64,000 bases of DNA, taken from contig NZ_JAQQTG010000020.1 of NCBI RefSeq assembly GCF_028561335.1, positions 124,001-188,000 of the forward strand, read 5' to 3'. The notes under the pieces are model-generated. The model ran no database searches. It worked only from the letters and a program-made list of their open reading frames with translations, and was not told the origin of the DNA. Source of the DNA: Aequorivita todarodis (GTDB lineage Bacteria; Bacteroidota; Bacteroidia; Flavobacteriales; Flavobacteriaceae). Made by a program: the position numbers and the translations under genes. Every line of letters starts with the position of its first letter. Position 1 is the stretch's first letter. Below, in pieces: positions 17,912-26,733 of this stretch.

Positions 17912-18807
17912 ATTATTTATTCCACATAGCATTTATTCTTTTGTGGAGTACAAACGCCTTTACCCAAAAAGAGAGAGATACCCTTCCAAAACTCAACCTC
18001 TCAAAGATTGCCCACATTAACCAAAGCGATAGCTACATAACGTTTCCCACAGATAATGGCAACATAGAGCCGCTGATGTTCGAGGCCAACCTCAACCCCA
18101 ATTTTGTGGTCAGAAAAAGGGCAGATTCAAGGCTGATGATGGTTTTGACGCCCCAGATTACCATTAGAATGTTCAACGAAGAATCGTACCCGGTAAAAAC
18201 GCCAAGTTATATTCCGCAACTCACGCTGTATTACCTCTTCGGCTATCCCGATTTGGCGCATCACACCACCATGTTCGGAAAATTGGCTCACCATTCCAAC
18301 GGGCAGGATGGCAATTTTTACAATAGCGATGGCTCCATCAACCTGCGATCGGGAAACTTTGCGACCAATTTTTTTGAAATCGGTTTTATCGATACCTCAT
18401 ACGGCTCTCAAGTAAATGCAGTAAAATTCTTTAAAAGTTCTTTGGAAATCCATCCCAAAGGCTGGATGCTCGAAGAATTGCAGGGTCAATATAGCGGTCT
18501 CCGTTGGCACAATTCATTTTTCGCTTACAAACTTCCTCTGGACCGGGATTTTTTCAGTAAGAAAAGAAAAGCTAACTTTTCAGTGAAAATTGAAACCACT
18601 TGGATGTTAGATAAAATAAATGATTGGAAAACCGTTGAAACCAAACGCTTCAGCGGGGCATTGACTTTTTATTACCACCCCAAGTTTTTGGAGGATATCG
18701 GGTTTTTCGTAAAATTTTATCACGGTTTGGATTATTACAATATTTACTTTAGGCATCAACTGGATATAATCCGTTTCGGTTTAATGACGGAAATTTTGCG
18801 ATTTTAA
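17908..18807 (+). CDS. pldA: Outer-membrane phospholipase A1 (OmpLA-like)
   Basis: 299 residues with a signal peptide (hydrophobic to about residue 19). The OmpLA active-site motif HHSNG is present (His128, Ser130, Asn131), with an NLRSGNFATN region as the likely position of the third catalytic/calcium residue. The remainder consists of amphipathic beta-strands of a 12-stranded barrel. It hydrolyses phospholipids that reach the outer leaflet, maintaining envelope asymmetry. It follows the small membrane protein with a 4-bp overlap. Confidence 0.88.
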   Translation: MNYLFHIAFILLWSTNAFTQKERDTLPKLNLSKIAHINQSDSYITFPTDNGNIEPLMFEANLNPNFVVRKRADSRLMMVLTPQITIRMFNEESYPVKTPSYIPQLTLYYLFGYPDLAHHTTMFGKLAHHSNGQDGNFYNSDGSINLRSGNFATNFFEIGFIDTSYGSQVNAVKFFKSSLEIHPKGWMLEELQGQYSGLRWHNSFFAYKLPLDRDFFSKKRKANFSVKIETTWMLDKINDWKTVETKRFSGALTFYYHPKFLEDIGFFVKFYHGLDYYNIYFRHQLDIIRFGLMTEILRF

Positions 18808-18818
18808 ATCAATTTATT

Positions 18819-19661
18819 ATGAAAAACAAAAGCATAGAAATAGTAAAATTCAATGGAGAAATTGAAGAGTTTAAAGTTGAAAAACTAAAAACTTCCCTTA
18901 GGCGCAGCAAAGCTTCCGAAAGCGAAATAGACGAAATCGTGGAACATATCATGCCAACGCTCTACGACGGCATGCCTTCCAAGGAAATCTATAAAAAAGC
19001 TTTTTCGCAGTTAAAGAAACACAATCGCACTTCGGCTTCCAAATACAGTTTGAAACGGGCAATTCTGGATTTGGGCCCCACAGGCTATCCTTTTGAACAG
19101 TTGGTAAGTGCCTTGCTGAAGCATCACGGCTATAGAACGCAAGTTGGCATTATTATGCAGGGCGAATGCGTAACCCACGAAGTTGACGTTCTGGCCGAAA
19201 AAGACGGCAACACCTACACCGTAGAATGCAAGTTCCATTCAGACCCACGGGCGGTAAGTAACGTAAAAGTTCCGCTCTACATCAACTCCCGCTTTCTCGA
19301 CATTCAAAACAGCTGGAACAGCGACCCCGCAAAAACTTCGCATTTAAAACAAGGCTGGTTGGTAACCAACACCCGTTTTTCTAAGGATGCCATTGATTAT
19401 TCCCAATGTGTGGGACTTCAATTATTAAGTTGGGATTATCCCGAAAACAACGGAATAAAACAGAACGTAGATAAGTTTGCCCTCTACCCCATTACCACAT
19501 TAACAACCTTGACCAAACACGAAAAACACCTTCTAATTGAAAAGAATATTATCCTCACCAAAGAACTTTACGAATCGTCCTTTTTACTTGATAAAATTGG
19601 TGTTTCGTCTGTGAGAAAAAATAGAGTTTTAAGTGAAATCAAAAAACTGTGCAATTTATAG
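18819..19661 (+). CDS. ATP-cone domain fused to Mrr-like restriction endonuclease fold (copy 1)
   Basis: 280 residues. The N-terminal ATP-cone domain (about 1-90) starts EIVKFNGEIEEFKVEKLKTSL, as in ribonucleotide reductase and NrdR. It is followed by a PD-(D/E)xK nuclease domain with HEVDVLAEKDG (about 126-136) and TVECKFHSD, giving the D...ExK triad, then a C-terminal helical part. A nucleotide-sensing nuclease is implied. A paralogue (21063-21905, minus strand) shares most of the length, and the pair flanks the MBL hydrolase gene. The gene converges on the MBL gene. Confidence 0.85.
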   Translation: MKNKSIEIVKFNGEIEEFKVEKLKTSLRRSKASESEIDEIVEHIMPTLYDGMPSKEIYKKAFSQLKKHNRTSASKYSLKRAILDLGPTGYPFEQLVSALLKHHGYRTQVGIIMQGECVTHEVDVLAEKDGNTYTVECKFHSDPRAVSNVKVPLYINSRFLDIQNSWNSDPAKTSHLKQGWLVTNTRFSKDAIDYSQCVGLQLLSWDYPENNGIKQNVDKFALYPITTLTTLTKHEKHLLIEKNIILTKELYESSFLLDKIGVSSVRKNRVLSEIKKLCNL

Positions 19662-19689
19662 TTAGCGAGCAGTATAAAATGATTGATTA

Positions 19690-21060
19690 TTACACCAAAA
19701 TTTCCTTTATTTCATACAACTTCGGAATACTTACTTTCCAACCATAACTATCCCGCAATTTAACCCGCAGGGCATCCTGGGCCGTGGGTTCCCCGTGAAT
19801 AAGAAATGTTTCCTCGGGTATGTTTTTAATATTGCTTGTCCAATCCAAAAGCCCCTGCTGGTCTGCGTGTGCCGAAAGGCTTTCAATATGATGGATTTCA
19901 GCTTTTACGGGATAGTATTTTCCGAAGAATTTCAATTCGTGTGCGTCTTCCAGCATTTGCCTGCCGCGCGTTCCTTCAGCTTGGTAGCCTACCAATAAAA
20001 CGGTTGTATTGGCTTTATCTATCATCTGTTTCAGATAGGTTAAAACCCTTCCGCCAGTAACCATTCCACTACCGGCAATTACCACTTTTGGCTGCGGATT
20101 GTCAATGGTTTTCCAAGTATCTTTATAGGAAGAAATAATGTGCATCCGATTGGTCATGGTATTGAACTCCTTCACCGACATTTTATGCCAATCGGGAAAA
20201 TTTTGAAATACCGAAAGCACATTGTTGCCCATTGGGCTATCGATAAATATGGGTATGTTCGGAATTCGGTTTTCGTTATACAGTTTCCAAAGCAGAAACA
20301 TCAAGGTCTGTAAACGCTCCACCGCAAAGGAAGGAATTATCAAATTGCCACGGTTGTGGATAGTTTTATTGATAAGCTCCACCAATTTATCTGAAACGCT
20401 TTCCTGCGGATGATTTTTGTTTCCGTAGGTACTTTCCATAAAAAGATAATCCGCCCACTCCGGTTTTTTGGGTGGATAAAGCAGTAAATCGTGCTCCCTG
20501 CCAATATCTCCGGAAAAGACGAAAGTTTTGCCGAAAATTTCCAGCTCGATAAAAGTTGCTCCGATAATATGCCCGTTATACCTGAAACGATATTTGATGT
20601 TTTCCGAAAGTTCAAACCATTCATCTCTTGCGTTAGATTGAAAAAATCCCAGGGTCACTTCGGCTTCCTGCACGCTATAAAATGGTTCGGCGGGTTTGTG
20701 TTTGGAATAGCCTTCCTCATTGGCTTTTTCGGCTTCCTCTTCGTGGATTTTAGCACTGTCCAACAAAATTATTTTAGTGATTGCAAGCGTGGGTGCCGTG
20801 CCAATAATTTTTCCGCGGAAACCTTGTTTTACCAATCGCGGCAGATAGCCCGTATGGTCCAAATGGCCGTGGGTAAGCAGGACAACATCAATCTCTGAAA
20901 CATCAATTGGCAGTTGTTCCCAATTTTTTTCACGCAGCTCTTTTAGACCTTGGAACATACCGCAGTCTATCAATAAATTCTTTTCCGAAGTTTCAATTAA
21001 ATACTTTGAACCTGTTACGGTTCCCGCAGCTCCGAGGAAATGTATTTTTACTTTTTGCAT
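19690..21060 (-). CDS. Metallo-beta-lactamase fold RNA/DNA hydrolase (CPSF-like)
   Basis: 456 residues from the ATG at 21060; a longer in-frame start overlaps the upstream gene. The MBL motif HGHLDHTGYLPRL carries the metal ligands, with GMFQGLKE before it. The beta-CASP segment follows (IIPSFAVERLQTLMFLL, GSGMVTGGRVLTYL), and the C-terminal RMMBL-type motif includes HADQQGLLDW and FLIHGEP. Relatives are exonucleases or RNA-processing enzymes. It starts 2 bp after the ATP-cone nuclease, the last member of the Usp operon. Confidence 0.92.
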   Translation of the reverse strand: MQKVKIHFLGAAGTVTGSKYLIETSEKNLLIDCGMFQGLKELREKNWEQLPIDVSEIDVVLLTHGHLDHTGYLPRLVKQGFRGKIIGTAPTLAITKIILLDSAKIHEEEAEKANEEGYSKHKPAEPFYSVQEAEVTLGFFQSNARDEWFELSENIKYRFRYNGHIIGATFIELEIFGKTFVFSGDIGREHDLLLYPPKKPEWADYLFMESTYGNKNHPQESVSDKLVELINKTIHNRGNLIIPSFAVERLQTLMFLLWKLYNENRIPNIPIFIDSPMGNNVLSVFQNFPDWHKMSVKEFNTMTNRMHIISSYKDTWKTIDNPQPKVVIAGSGMVTGGRVLTYLKQMIDKANTTVLLVGYQAEGTRGRQMLEDAHELKFFGKYYPVKAEIHHIESLSAHADQQGLLDWTSNIKNIPEETFLIHGEPTAQDALRVKLRDSYGWKVSIPKLYEIKEILV

Positions 21061-21062
21061 AA

Positions 21063-21905
21063 TCAACTCTTTTGGCACAAAATGTTTATTTCCTCTAAAA
21101 TCCGCGCTTTCCGCTTTTCCGAAACTCCCAAATGGTCGAGATAAAATTGGTCGTCTATCAACTGTTTGCAAAGCACCACATCGCGACTGAGGAGAAATTG
21201 CTTTTCGCGCTGACTGAGCAAGGTAGAAACGGTTACAGGATAAAGCCCCAAACGGTCTATGCGGTCCTTGATGCCGTTATCTTTCGGGAAATCCCAACTT
21301 AAAAGGTAAAGGCCAACGCATTTGCCGTAGGTCAAGGCGTCTTCGGTGAATCGCGTATTGGTGACCACCCAGCCTTCATTCGGCTTTTCCCCCTTGTTGC
21401 CGTCACCGTAATTGTTGAGTATATCGCGATAACGGGAATGTATGTAGAGCGGCACCTTTACATTGCAATTTCGCCCTTCATCACTGTGGAACTTACATTC
21501 GGCAACTATATATTGGCCGTTTTTGTGCGCTACCACATCTACCTCGTGGGTTACGCACTTACCGTTCAAAAATTGGCCCGTCTTTACATCATAACCGCTG
21601 TAATATAAAATGGCGCCCACAAATTTCTCAAATGGAAATCCCGTGGGACCCAACTCATAGATTGCTTTTTTCAACTTGTATTTTGAAGCGTAACCTTTTT
21701 TCTTTTTCTTCAGAAGTGCAAAGGCACGATTATAGATTTCCTTGGTTGAAATACCCTGATAAAGTTCATCGCGGACGTTATTGGCAATTTCGTTGACCAA
21801 GGCCTCCTCTGCGCCGCTTTTCCGAAGGGAATTTTTCAGTTTTTCAATTGAAAATATGGCCCGTTCACCCGAATGCTTTATTACTTCAATGGCATTGTTT
21901 TTCAT
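21063..21905 (-). CDS. ATP-cone domain fused to Mrr-like restriction endonuclease fold (copy 2)
   Basis: 280 residues, paralogous to 18819-19661. ATP-cone (about 1-90) begins EVIKHSGERAIFSIEKLKNSL; the nuclease part has HEVDVVAHKNG and VAECKFHSDEG. Both copies share GPTGFPFE/GPTGYPFE at the domain boundary and GWVVTNTRF/GWLVTNTRF after the nuclease core. It belongs to the minus-strand operon with the Usp genes (9 bp after the preceding Usp) and the MBL gene. Its likely role is nucleotide-controlled nucleic acid turnover in energy-starved cells; this is inference. Confidence 0.85.
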   Translation of the reverse strand: MKNNAIEVIKHSGERAIFSIEKLKNSLRKSGAEEALVNEIANNVRDELYQGISTKEIYNRAFALLKKKKKGYASKYKLKKAIYELGPTGFPFEKFVGAILYYSGYDVKTGQFLNGKCVTHEVDVVAHKNGQYIVAECKFHSDEGRNCNVKVPLYIHSRYRDILNNYGDGNKGEKPNEGWVVTNTRFTEDALTYGKCVGLYLLSWDFPKDNGIKDRIDRLGLYPVTVSTLLSQREKQFLLSRDVVLCKQLIDDQFYLDHLGVSEKRKARILEEINILCQKS

Positions 21906-21913
21906 AATTAAGG

Positions 21914-22765
21914 TTAGTTTCTGGTATCGTGGAGTGCCAGGATGGGTACTTTGGAATGGATGCCGAGACTTTTAACCAACGGATTTGAAAAAACACTGCC
22001 AAAGAACCAATGCTTTCTGTTCACAAAAGCTATCATCCCGCTATTTTGCTGGTCTGCAAAGGACAGCACGCCCTCCTTTACGCCCTTATGTTCAAGCCAG
22101 TGGTAGGTATATTTTACTTCGCTGAAATGGTTTTCCAATTCCTTCCGATTGTTCCTTTGCCTTTCCGAAAGGTCCTTCTCCTTGCCAAGGTGCAGGATTT
22201 GGATTTCTGAATTTCCGAGCTGTGCAATCTTCACAAAGGTTTTCATTTCCCGCTCGTTAAAATGGGTCTTAAAGTTGGTGGGGAAAACGATGCTGCCTAT
22301 CTTTTTATAGGAAACATTGGCGGGCACGGCAAGCACGGCACAGCCTCTGATGTTTTCCATTACATTTACGGAGTTTCTGCCGTATGCTACCTTGGTATCG
22401 TCTGTTATACCGCGGGTTCCCATAACTATAAGGTCTATTTTATCGCGCATTACCTTCTCTTCCAACAACTCGATAAGGGTTCCAAATTTGTGGTCGAAAT
22501 AAACGGTATGTTTTGGATTGTCTGCCAATAATCCCACTTTCTTTTTCAACCATTCCATTCTTTCGCCCGAAAGCCTTGCTGCCCTATCATAATCCGCCGG
22601 TTCGGGTTCAGGAAACAACACGTTGCCCTTGGCCGAACGCGCTAAAAAATAGGAATGGAAAATGTGAAACGTACAATCTTCCTCCGCAAAAAGCTCGAAC
22701 GCATAAACAATGGCATTGAAGGCATTTTTTGAATAATCGGTAGGGATTAAAACTTGCTTTTGCAT
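21914..22765 (-). CDS. Universal stress protein, two UspA domains
   Basis: 283 residues from the ATG at 22765 (the frame also runs from a TTG six bases upstream). Domain 1 starts QVLIPTDYSKNAFNAI and has the loop VMGTRGITD...GRNSVNVMENIRGCAVLAVP. Domain 2 ends with NRKHWFFGSVFSNPLVKSLG, a C-terminal pattern shared by all Usps in this cluster. It is the fourth of four consecutive Usps in the operon, followed by the ATP-cone nuclease 9 bp later. Confidence 0.92.
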   Translation of the reverse strand: MQKQVLIPTDYSKNAFNAIVYAFELFAEEDCTFHIFHSYFLARSAKGNVLFPEPEPADYDRAARLSGERMEWLKKKVGLLADNPKHTVYFDHKFGTLIELLEEKVMRDKIDLIVMGTRGITDDTKVAYGRNSVNVMENIRGCAVLAVPANVSYKKIGSIVFPTNFKTHFNEREMKTFVKIAQLGNSEIQILHLGKEKDLSERQRNNRKELENHFSEVKYTYHWLEHKGVKEGVLSFADQQNSGMIAFVNRKHWFFGSVFSNPLVKSLGIHSKVPILALHDTRN

Positions 22766-22809
22766 AACCAACTTTTTTGTTTTGATTCACATTAAATTTT
22801 TATAAGTAC

Positions 22810-23661
22810 TCAATTTCTCAAATCGTGCATCGCCAGCAACGGTACATTGGCGTGCTTTCCGAGTTCTTTGACCATGGGGTTGGAAAAAACACTCCCAAAG
22901 AAATTGTGCTTTTTGTTCACAATGGCAATCATCTCGCTCTGTCGGCTCTGTACAAAACAGCGCACCCCGTCGTTTATGTCAACGTCGTATAGTGTATGGT
23001 GGGTAAAACTGGCGGCTTCCAAAATTTTCTCCAGCAACGCCTTATTTTCCTGCTGGGCTTTGGTCAAGCCTTTATTGTTCTGAATATGTAAGATACGGAT
23101 TGGGGAATTGGTACAGCGCGAAATATCTACCAAAGTGGCCAGTTCCCTCTCTTTATAGTGCGTTCTATAACTTGTGGGGAAAACAATTTCATTCGGGTCC
23201 TTGAACAACACATTTGAAGGAATAGCGAGCACCGGGCAATTCCTGATTTTTTCCATCGCATTTACTGCATTGCTGCCCAAAATCACGGTCTTATTGTCCG
23301 TTTCGCCTTGGGTTCCCATAATTACCAATTCTATATCCTGCTTTTCAACCGTTTTCTTCATTACGTCGAAAAAGGAACCAAATTCGCTTAAATAATGAAA
23401 GCTGTGGCTATCATTTTCTTCGTAAAAAGCCATTTGCACCTTTAGTTTCTCCATATTTTTCTCCGAAGCTTCCCGAACTTTTTGCAGGGCTTCTTCCGTA
23501 GGCTCTGGGCTCAAAAGGTTCTCTTTTGAATACCCGGAAAGATAATAGGTGTGCAGCAAAAAAAAATCCGCAGGTTCCCTTTTATAGAGCTCCATAGCAT
23601 ATTTTATGGCGTTCCAGGCGTTTCTTGAAAAATCTGTAGGTATCAATATTCGCTTTTTCAT
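22810..23661 (-). CDS. Universal stress protein, two UspA domains
   Basis: 283 residues. Domain 1 (RILIPTDFSRNAWNAI) has VMGTQGETD...GSNAVNAMEKIRNCPVLAIP, the nucleotide-binding loop. Domain 2 has lost the loop and ends NKKHNFFGSVFSNPMVKELG, very like the next gene, so the two look like a recent duplication. It is part of the five-member Usp cluster at 21.9-26.6 kb. Confidence 0.92.
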   Translation of the reverse strand: MKKRILIPTDFSRNAWNAIKYAMELYKREPADFFLLHTYYLSGYSKENLLSPEPTEEALQKVREASEKNMEKLKVQMAFYEENDSHSFHYLSEFGSFFDVMKKTVEKQDIELVIMGTQGETDNKTVILGSNAVNAMEKIRNCPVLAIPSNVLFKDPNEIVFPTSYRTHYKERELATLVDISRCTNSPIRILHIQNNKGLTKAQQENKALLEKILEAASFTHHTLYDVDINDGVRCFVQSRQSEMIAIVNKKHNFFGSVFSNPMVKELGKHANVPLLAMHDLRN

Positions 23662-23672
23662 CTTCTGAAATT

Positions 23673-24521
23673 TTAATTCTTAATAGGAATAACCAAAGTA
23701 GGCGTATGGGTATGCTTCCCTACCCTACTTACCACGGGTTCCCTAAAAAGTTGCTTTAGGAAAGCGTGCTTGTGGTACACGAGGGCCAGTAAATCCATAT
23801 TTCGTCCATCAATAAAGTTATGAAGGGTTTTTGAGATATTGTCCTTTTTCGGAATAAAATGGAACTCGGTATCATATTCCGTGAGGTCGTTTTTATAATG
23901 TTCCAGATTTTGCTGTTGTAGGACGTCCAAATCGCCTTCCGCACCTACGTGGACCACGTGCAAATTTGAATTGTACTGGCGTACCAACCGAACGATGGGC
24001 CGCAGTTTTGAAAGTTGGTAGAAATCGTTAAAATCCGTTGCAAACGCAATGTTTGTGGGAATTACGTAATCCACTTCGCGCGGAACAATGAGCAACGGGC
24101 AACCTTCCAACGATTTGGTGATTTTAACCGTCGTGCTCCCCACAAGTACGTCCTCGGCACCCGTGCGGCCCTTGCTGCCCATAACCACGAGGTCTATTCC
24201 TTCGGTGGCAACCAATTTATTGATGGTTTTTGACAGGGTTGCCGGCGTGGAAATCACTTCAAATTTGTGTGCAACCTTGGAAGAATCCAGTGTTATTTGA
24301 TGCACCAATTGCTGGCCGTCCTCATCAGATTGTCGGTACAATTTTTCAATTATATTTTCTGAACGGCCTATGTCCACACGGCTCGTTAGCTTCCCCACTT
24401 CTTCCCCAAAAGAATGGAGAATGGTTATTTGCAGTGCTTCATCGCTAAAAAGTTTTGTGGCATAAAACAAGGCCGCATAGGCGTTTTTGGAGAAATCGGT
24501 TGGAACGAGGATTTTTTTCAT
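23673..24521 (-). CDS. Universal stress protein, two UspA domains
   Basis: 282 residues from the ATG at 24521. Domain 1 (KILVPTDFSKNAYAAL) has the full loop VMGSKGRTG...GSTTVKITKSLEGCPLLIVP, closest of the cluster to canonical ATP-binding Usps. Domain 2 ends YHKHAFLKQLFREPVVSRVG. It is spaced 11 bp from the following Usp and 22 bp from the preceding one, and is probably co-transcribed from the box-containing promoter at 25.4 kb. Confidence 0.92.
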   Translation of the reverse strand: MKKILVPTDFSKNAYAALFYATKLFSDEALQITILHSFGEEVGKLTSRVDIGRSENIIEKLYRQSDEDGQQLVHQITLDSSKVAHKFEVISTPATLSKTINKLVATEGIDLVVMGSKGRTGAEDVLVGSTTVKITKSLEGCPLLIVPREVDYVIPTNIAFATDFNDFYQLSKLRPIVRLVRQYNSNLHVVHVGAEGDLDVLQQQNLEHYKNDLTEYDTEFHFIPKKDNISKTLHNFIDGRNMDLLALVYHKHAFLKQLFREPVVSRVGKHTHTPTLVIPIKN

Positions 24522-24543
24522 TGTCAATATGTAATTAAAAGGT

Positions 24544-25389
24544 TTATCTCGGTAAATTTTGAAGTACTAAAAAGGGAATGTCAATTTTTAACCCAATCTT
24601 TTCAATGGTTGACTGGTAGAGTATATTTTCCAGATAGGAATGGCGCGTATTGACCATCACCAGCATATCTATGGGATTTTCAATTATGAAAGTGTTGATG
24701 GCCTTGGTAACATTTGTCCCGCCTTTTTGATGGAAATTTATTTGGTTGTCGCAGAAGGCCGCTTCCAAAAATTTCCTGTTATCCTGCTGTCGCAAGGAAA
24801 GGGTTGGAAATTTTGAAACGTAGAGAAAATCTACTTTGGTAGCGAAGCATTTGGCAATGGTGCTCACCAGTTTCAGTTCGCGGCGTTTGTAGGGCAACAA
24901 ATAATCTGTGGGAAACAACAAGTTTTTAGGATGCACATCGCCATAAACGGCAGGAATGGCGAGCACGGGGCATTTCACATATTTTATTACCTGCAGCGTG
25001 TTGCTACCGAAGGTTATTTTTTTATCGGCGGTTTCACCTTTGGTGCCCATAACCACCACGTCTATATTCTCCTTTTCTACCCAATCGTTTACCGAATCCA
25101 CCAACAGGCCAAATTCGGCAATGGTATGCAATGTATGCTTTGGATTTGGGGAAAAGCTGAGGATTTGTTTTCGGGTTTCCTCAAGATTTTCCTTTGCTTT
25201 TTGAAGCGCCTTTTCCTGCAATTCCTCAAAAACAGCATCGGCCAAGCGGGCCTTGTCCTCATACACCGAATCGGAAAAAGCGTGGAGCAAATATATCTCG
25301 GTGGGGCCGTGCTTAAATAGCTCAGTAGCGTATTTAATGGCGTTCATTGCATTGTCCGAAAAGTCTGTGGGAATCAATATTTTTCGCAT
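24544..25389 (-). CDS. Universal stress protein, first gene of Usp/nuclease operon
   Basis: 281 residues from the ATG at 25389 (MRKILIPTDFSDNAMNAI); the frame extends upstream, but those residues overlap the promoter. The loop VMGTKGETA...GSNTLQVIKYVKCPVLAIP is intact in domain 1; domain 2 ends NTRHSYLENILYQSTIEKIG. A CRP/FNR-type box and -10 lie directly upstream. The operon would run Usp-Usp-Usp-Usp-ATP-cone nuclease-MBL hydrolase. Confidence 0.93.
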   Translation of the reverse strand: MRKILIPTDFSDNAMNAIKYATELFKHGPTEIYLLHAFSDSVYEDKARLADAVFEELQEKALQKAKENLEETRKQILSFSPNPKHTLHTIAEFGLLVDSVNDWVEKENIDVVVMGTKGETADKKITFGSNTLQVIKYVKCPVLAIPAVYGDVHPKNLLFPTDYLLPYKRRELKLVSTIAKCFATKVDFLYVSKFPTLSLRQQDNRKFLEAAFCDNQINFHQKGGTNVTKAINTFIIENPIDMLVMVNTRHSYLENILYQSTIEKIGLKIDIPFLVLQNLPR

Positions 25390-25414
25390 GGCGGTCTGTT
25401 TTTGAATGATTACG

Positions 25415-25458
25415 TAAATATAACCATTACAGTACAGTAAAACTATGATAAATATCAA
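25415..25458 (-). promoter_or_regulatory. Promoter of the four-Usp operon with CRP/FNR-type box
   Basis: Minus strand: core palindrome TGATATTTATCA (25457-25446), 22 bp from the edge of the 14-bp box, then TATATTTA (25422-25415), one base off TAnnTTTG. It lies 26 bp before the Usp start at 25389. Same geometry as the nosC promoter. Confidence 0.75.
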
Positions 25459-25531
25459 TCAACAGCCTGATTTTTAAGGAATCCTTAAGAGTGCGCAAGC
25501 CGTTTATTTCGTAATTTAAAACTAAAAAGCT

Positions 25532-25756
25532 ATGAAACTTTCCGCTATCACATATCTCGTACTAACCACATTCGTGCTCGTTACAGTCGCAATATTTGCG
25601 GCTATGGATTTTCCGTTCGGGTGGGTATTTTATTTGACCGTTTTGGGACAAGCGCTTTTAATATTCTCGGTCTTTAAGGTTTTAAGGGACAGCTATACCA
25701 CCGATAAAACCTTTAAGGATTTTTATGAAGACCATCCTATTGGCCAAGAGGAATGA
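25532..25756 (+). CDS. Small two-span membrane protein
   Basis: 74 residues. Two hydrophobic spans (about 6-25 and 29-47) with a charged cytoplasmic tail ending YEDHPIGQEE. It is transcribed divergently from the Usp operon. I do not recognise a named family. The composition and start (MKLSAITYLVL) look like a real small protein; a role in the same stress response is suggested only by position. Confidence 0.7.
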   Translation: MKLSAITYLVLTTFVLVTVAIFAAMDFPFGWVFYLTVLGQALLIFSVFKVLRDSYTTDKTFKDFYEDHPIGQEE

Positions 25757-25757
25757 T

Positions 25758-25799
25758 TTGGTTTTTGGTATTTGGTATTCGGTATTTTGAATTTTGAAT
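25758..25799 (+). repeat. Heptanucleotide array (TTGGTAT)6, degenerate
   Basis: Six 7-bp units (TTGGTTT, TTGGTAT, TTGGTAT, TCGGTAT, TTTGAAT, TTTGAAT) immediately after the stop of the 74-aa gene and before the convergent Usp gene end at 25806. Confidence 0.75.
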
Positions 25800-25805
25800 T
25801 TCAAC

Positions 25806-26645
25806 TCACTCGTGGAGCACCAAAAAAGGCACATTCACCGAATAGCTCACCGATTTTACGGCAGGCCGCAACAGTAACCGCTGGATAAGGTTTAAGTTTT
25901 TTGCCACGATGGAAACAAGACTGATGTCCCAAGTTTCCACAAAATCCTGTATTCCTATTTCCAACTCTTTATTTTCCACAAAATGGAAACTGTGCTTTTT
26001 ATCCTTGAAAAAGTAATGCAAAAACCCCTTGTTGTCGGTCTGTGCCGCGGTAAGCCCCGTATTTTGGGCTTTTATATGAAGCACCCTAAGCGGCGAACGA
26101 TGCAGGTCCAACGTCTCCGAAAGTCTGGTGATTATTTTGTTGCGATAAATACAGTTGTAATCGGTTAAAAAGGCGATGTTCTTAATGCCGTTGAACTTGG
26201 CGTTTTCCGGAATCACGAGAATGGGACATTTCACTTTGGTAATCACATCGCAGGTATTGCTGCCCATTTCCCCGCCATTAATTTTAGTAGTTCCCTTGGT
26301 GCCCATCAAAATATAATCGATTTCCTTTTCAATTACATTTTTTCTAATGGCTTCGACCAAGTTAAGGTTTTCGTGAAGGGGGAAAAAGCTATGGGCTGGG
26401 TTTTGGGAACGGATTTGGTATTTCCTTATTTCTTCCCGCAGCGTAGCAGAAGTGCTTTGAACCGTCTGCATTTCAGTATCAAAGTCAGAAAAAAGCTCCT
26501 GTTCCTCTTCCTTAGTAATTGTATGTGTGTGCGAAACATGAAGGATATAAAAATTCACCGCAACATCGGAAAAATATGCAAGTGCATACGCAATGGCGTT
26601 CTGTGCATTTTCTGAAAAATCCGTCGGGATTAGTATATTCATCAT
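25806..26645 (-). CDS. Universal stress protein with own CRP/FNR-box promoter
   Basis: 279 residues; two adjacent ATGs (26645, 26642). Domain 1 NILIPTDFSENAQNAIAYAL with loop LMGTKGTTK...GSNTCDVITKVKCPILVIP. Domain 2 is degenerate and ends AKNLNLIQRLLLRPAVKSVS. It stands apart from the downstream operon (the 74-aa gene lies between, on the other strand) and has its own box and -10 (26665-26708). It is followed upstream by the receiver-CRP gene on the same strand. Confidence 0.92.
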   Translation of the reverse strand: MMNILIPTDFSENAQNAIAYALAYFSDVAVNFYILHVSHTHTITKEEEQELFSDFDTEMQTVQSTSATLREEIRKYQIRSQNPAHSFFPLHENLNLVEAIRKNVIEKEIDYILMGTKGTTKINGGEMGSNTCDVITKVKCPILVIPENAKFNGIKNIAFLTDYNCIYRNKIITRLSETLDLHRSPLRVLHIKAQNTGLTAAQTDNKGFLHYFFKDKKHSFHFVENKELEIGIQDFVETWDISLVSIVAKNLNLIQRLLLRPAVKSVSYSVNVPFLVLHE

Positions 26646-26664
26646 AGCATCATAATCTTACCGA

Positions 26665-26708
26665 CAAAAATATCTGTATGGGTCGGGACAGAAAATGATA
26701 AAAATCAG
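26665..26708 (-). promoter_or_regulatory. Usp promoter with CRP/FNR-type box
   Basis: Minus strand: core palindrome TGATTTTTATCA (26707-26696), 22 bp from the 14-bp box, then -10 TATTTTTG (26672-26665). It lies 20 bp before the Usp start. The box falls between this Usp and the 3' end of the receiver-CRP gene. Confidence 0.8.
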
Positions 26709-26733
26709 CTTTGGGAAAAAAGAGCTCGGAGTC

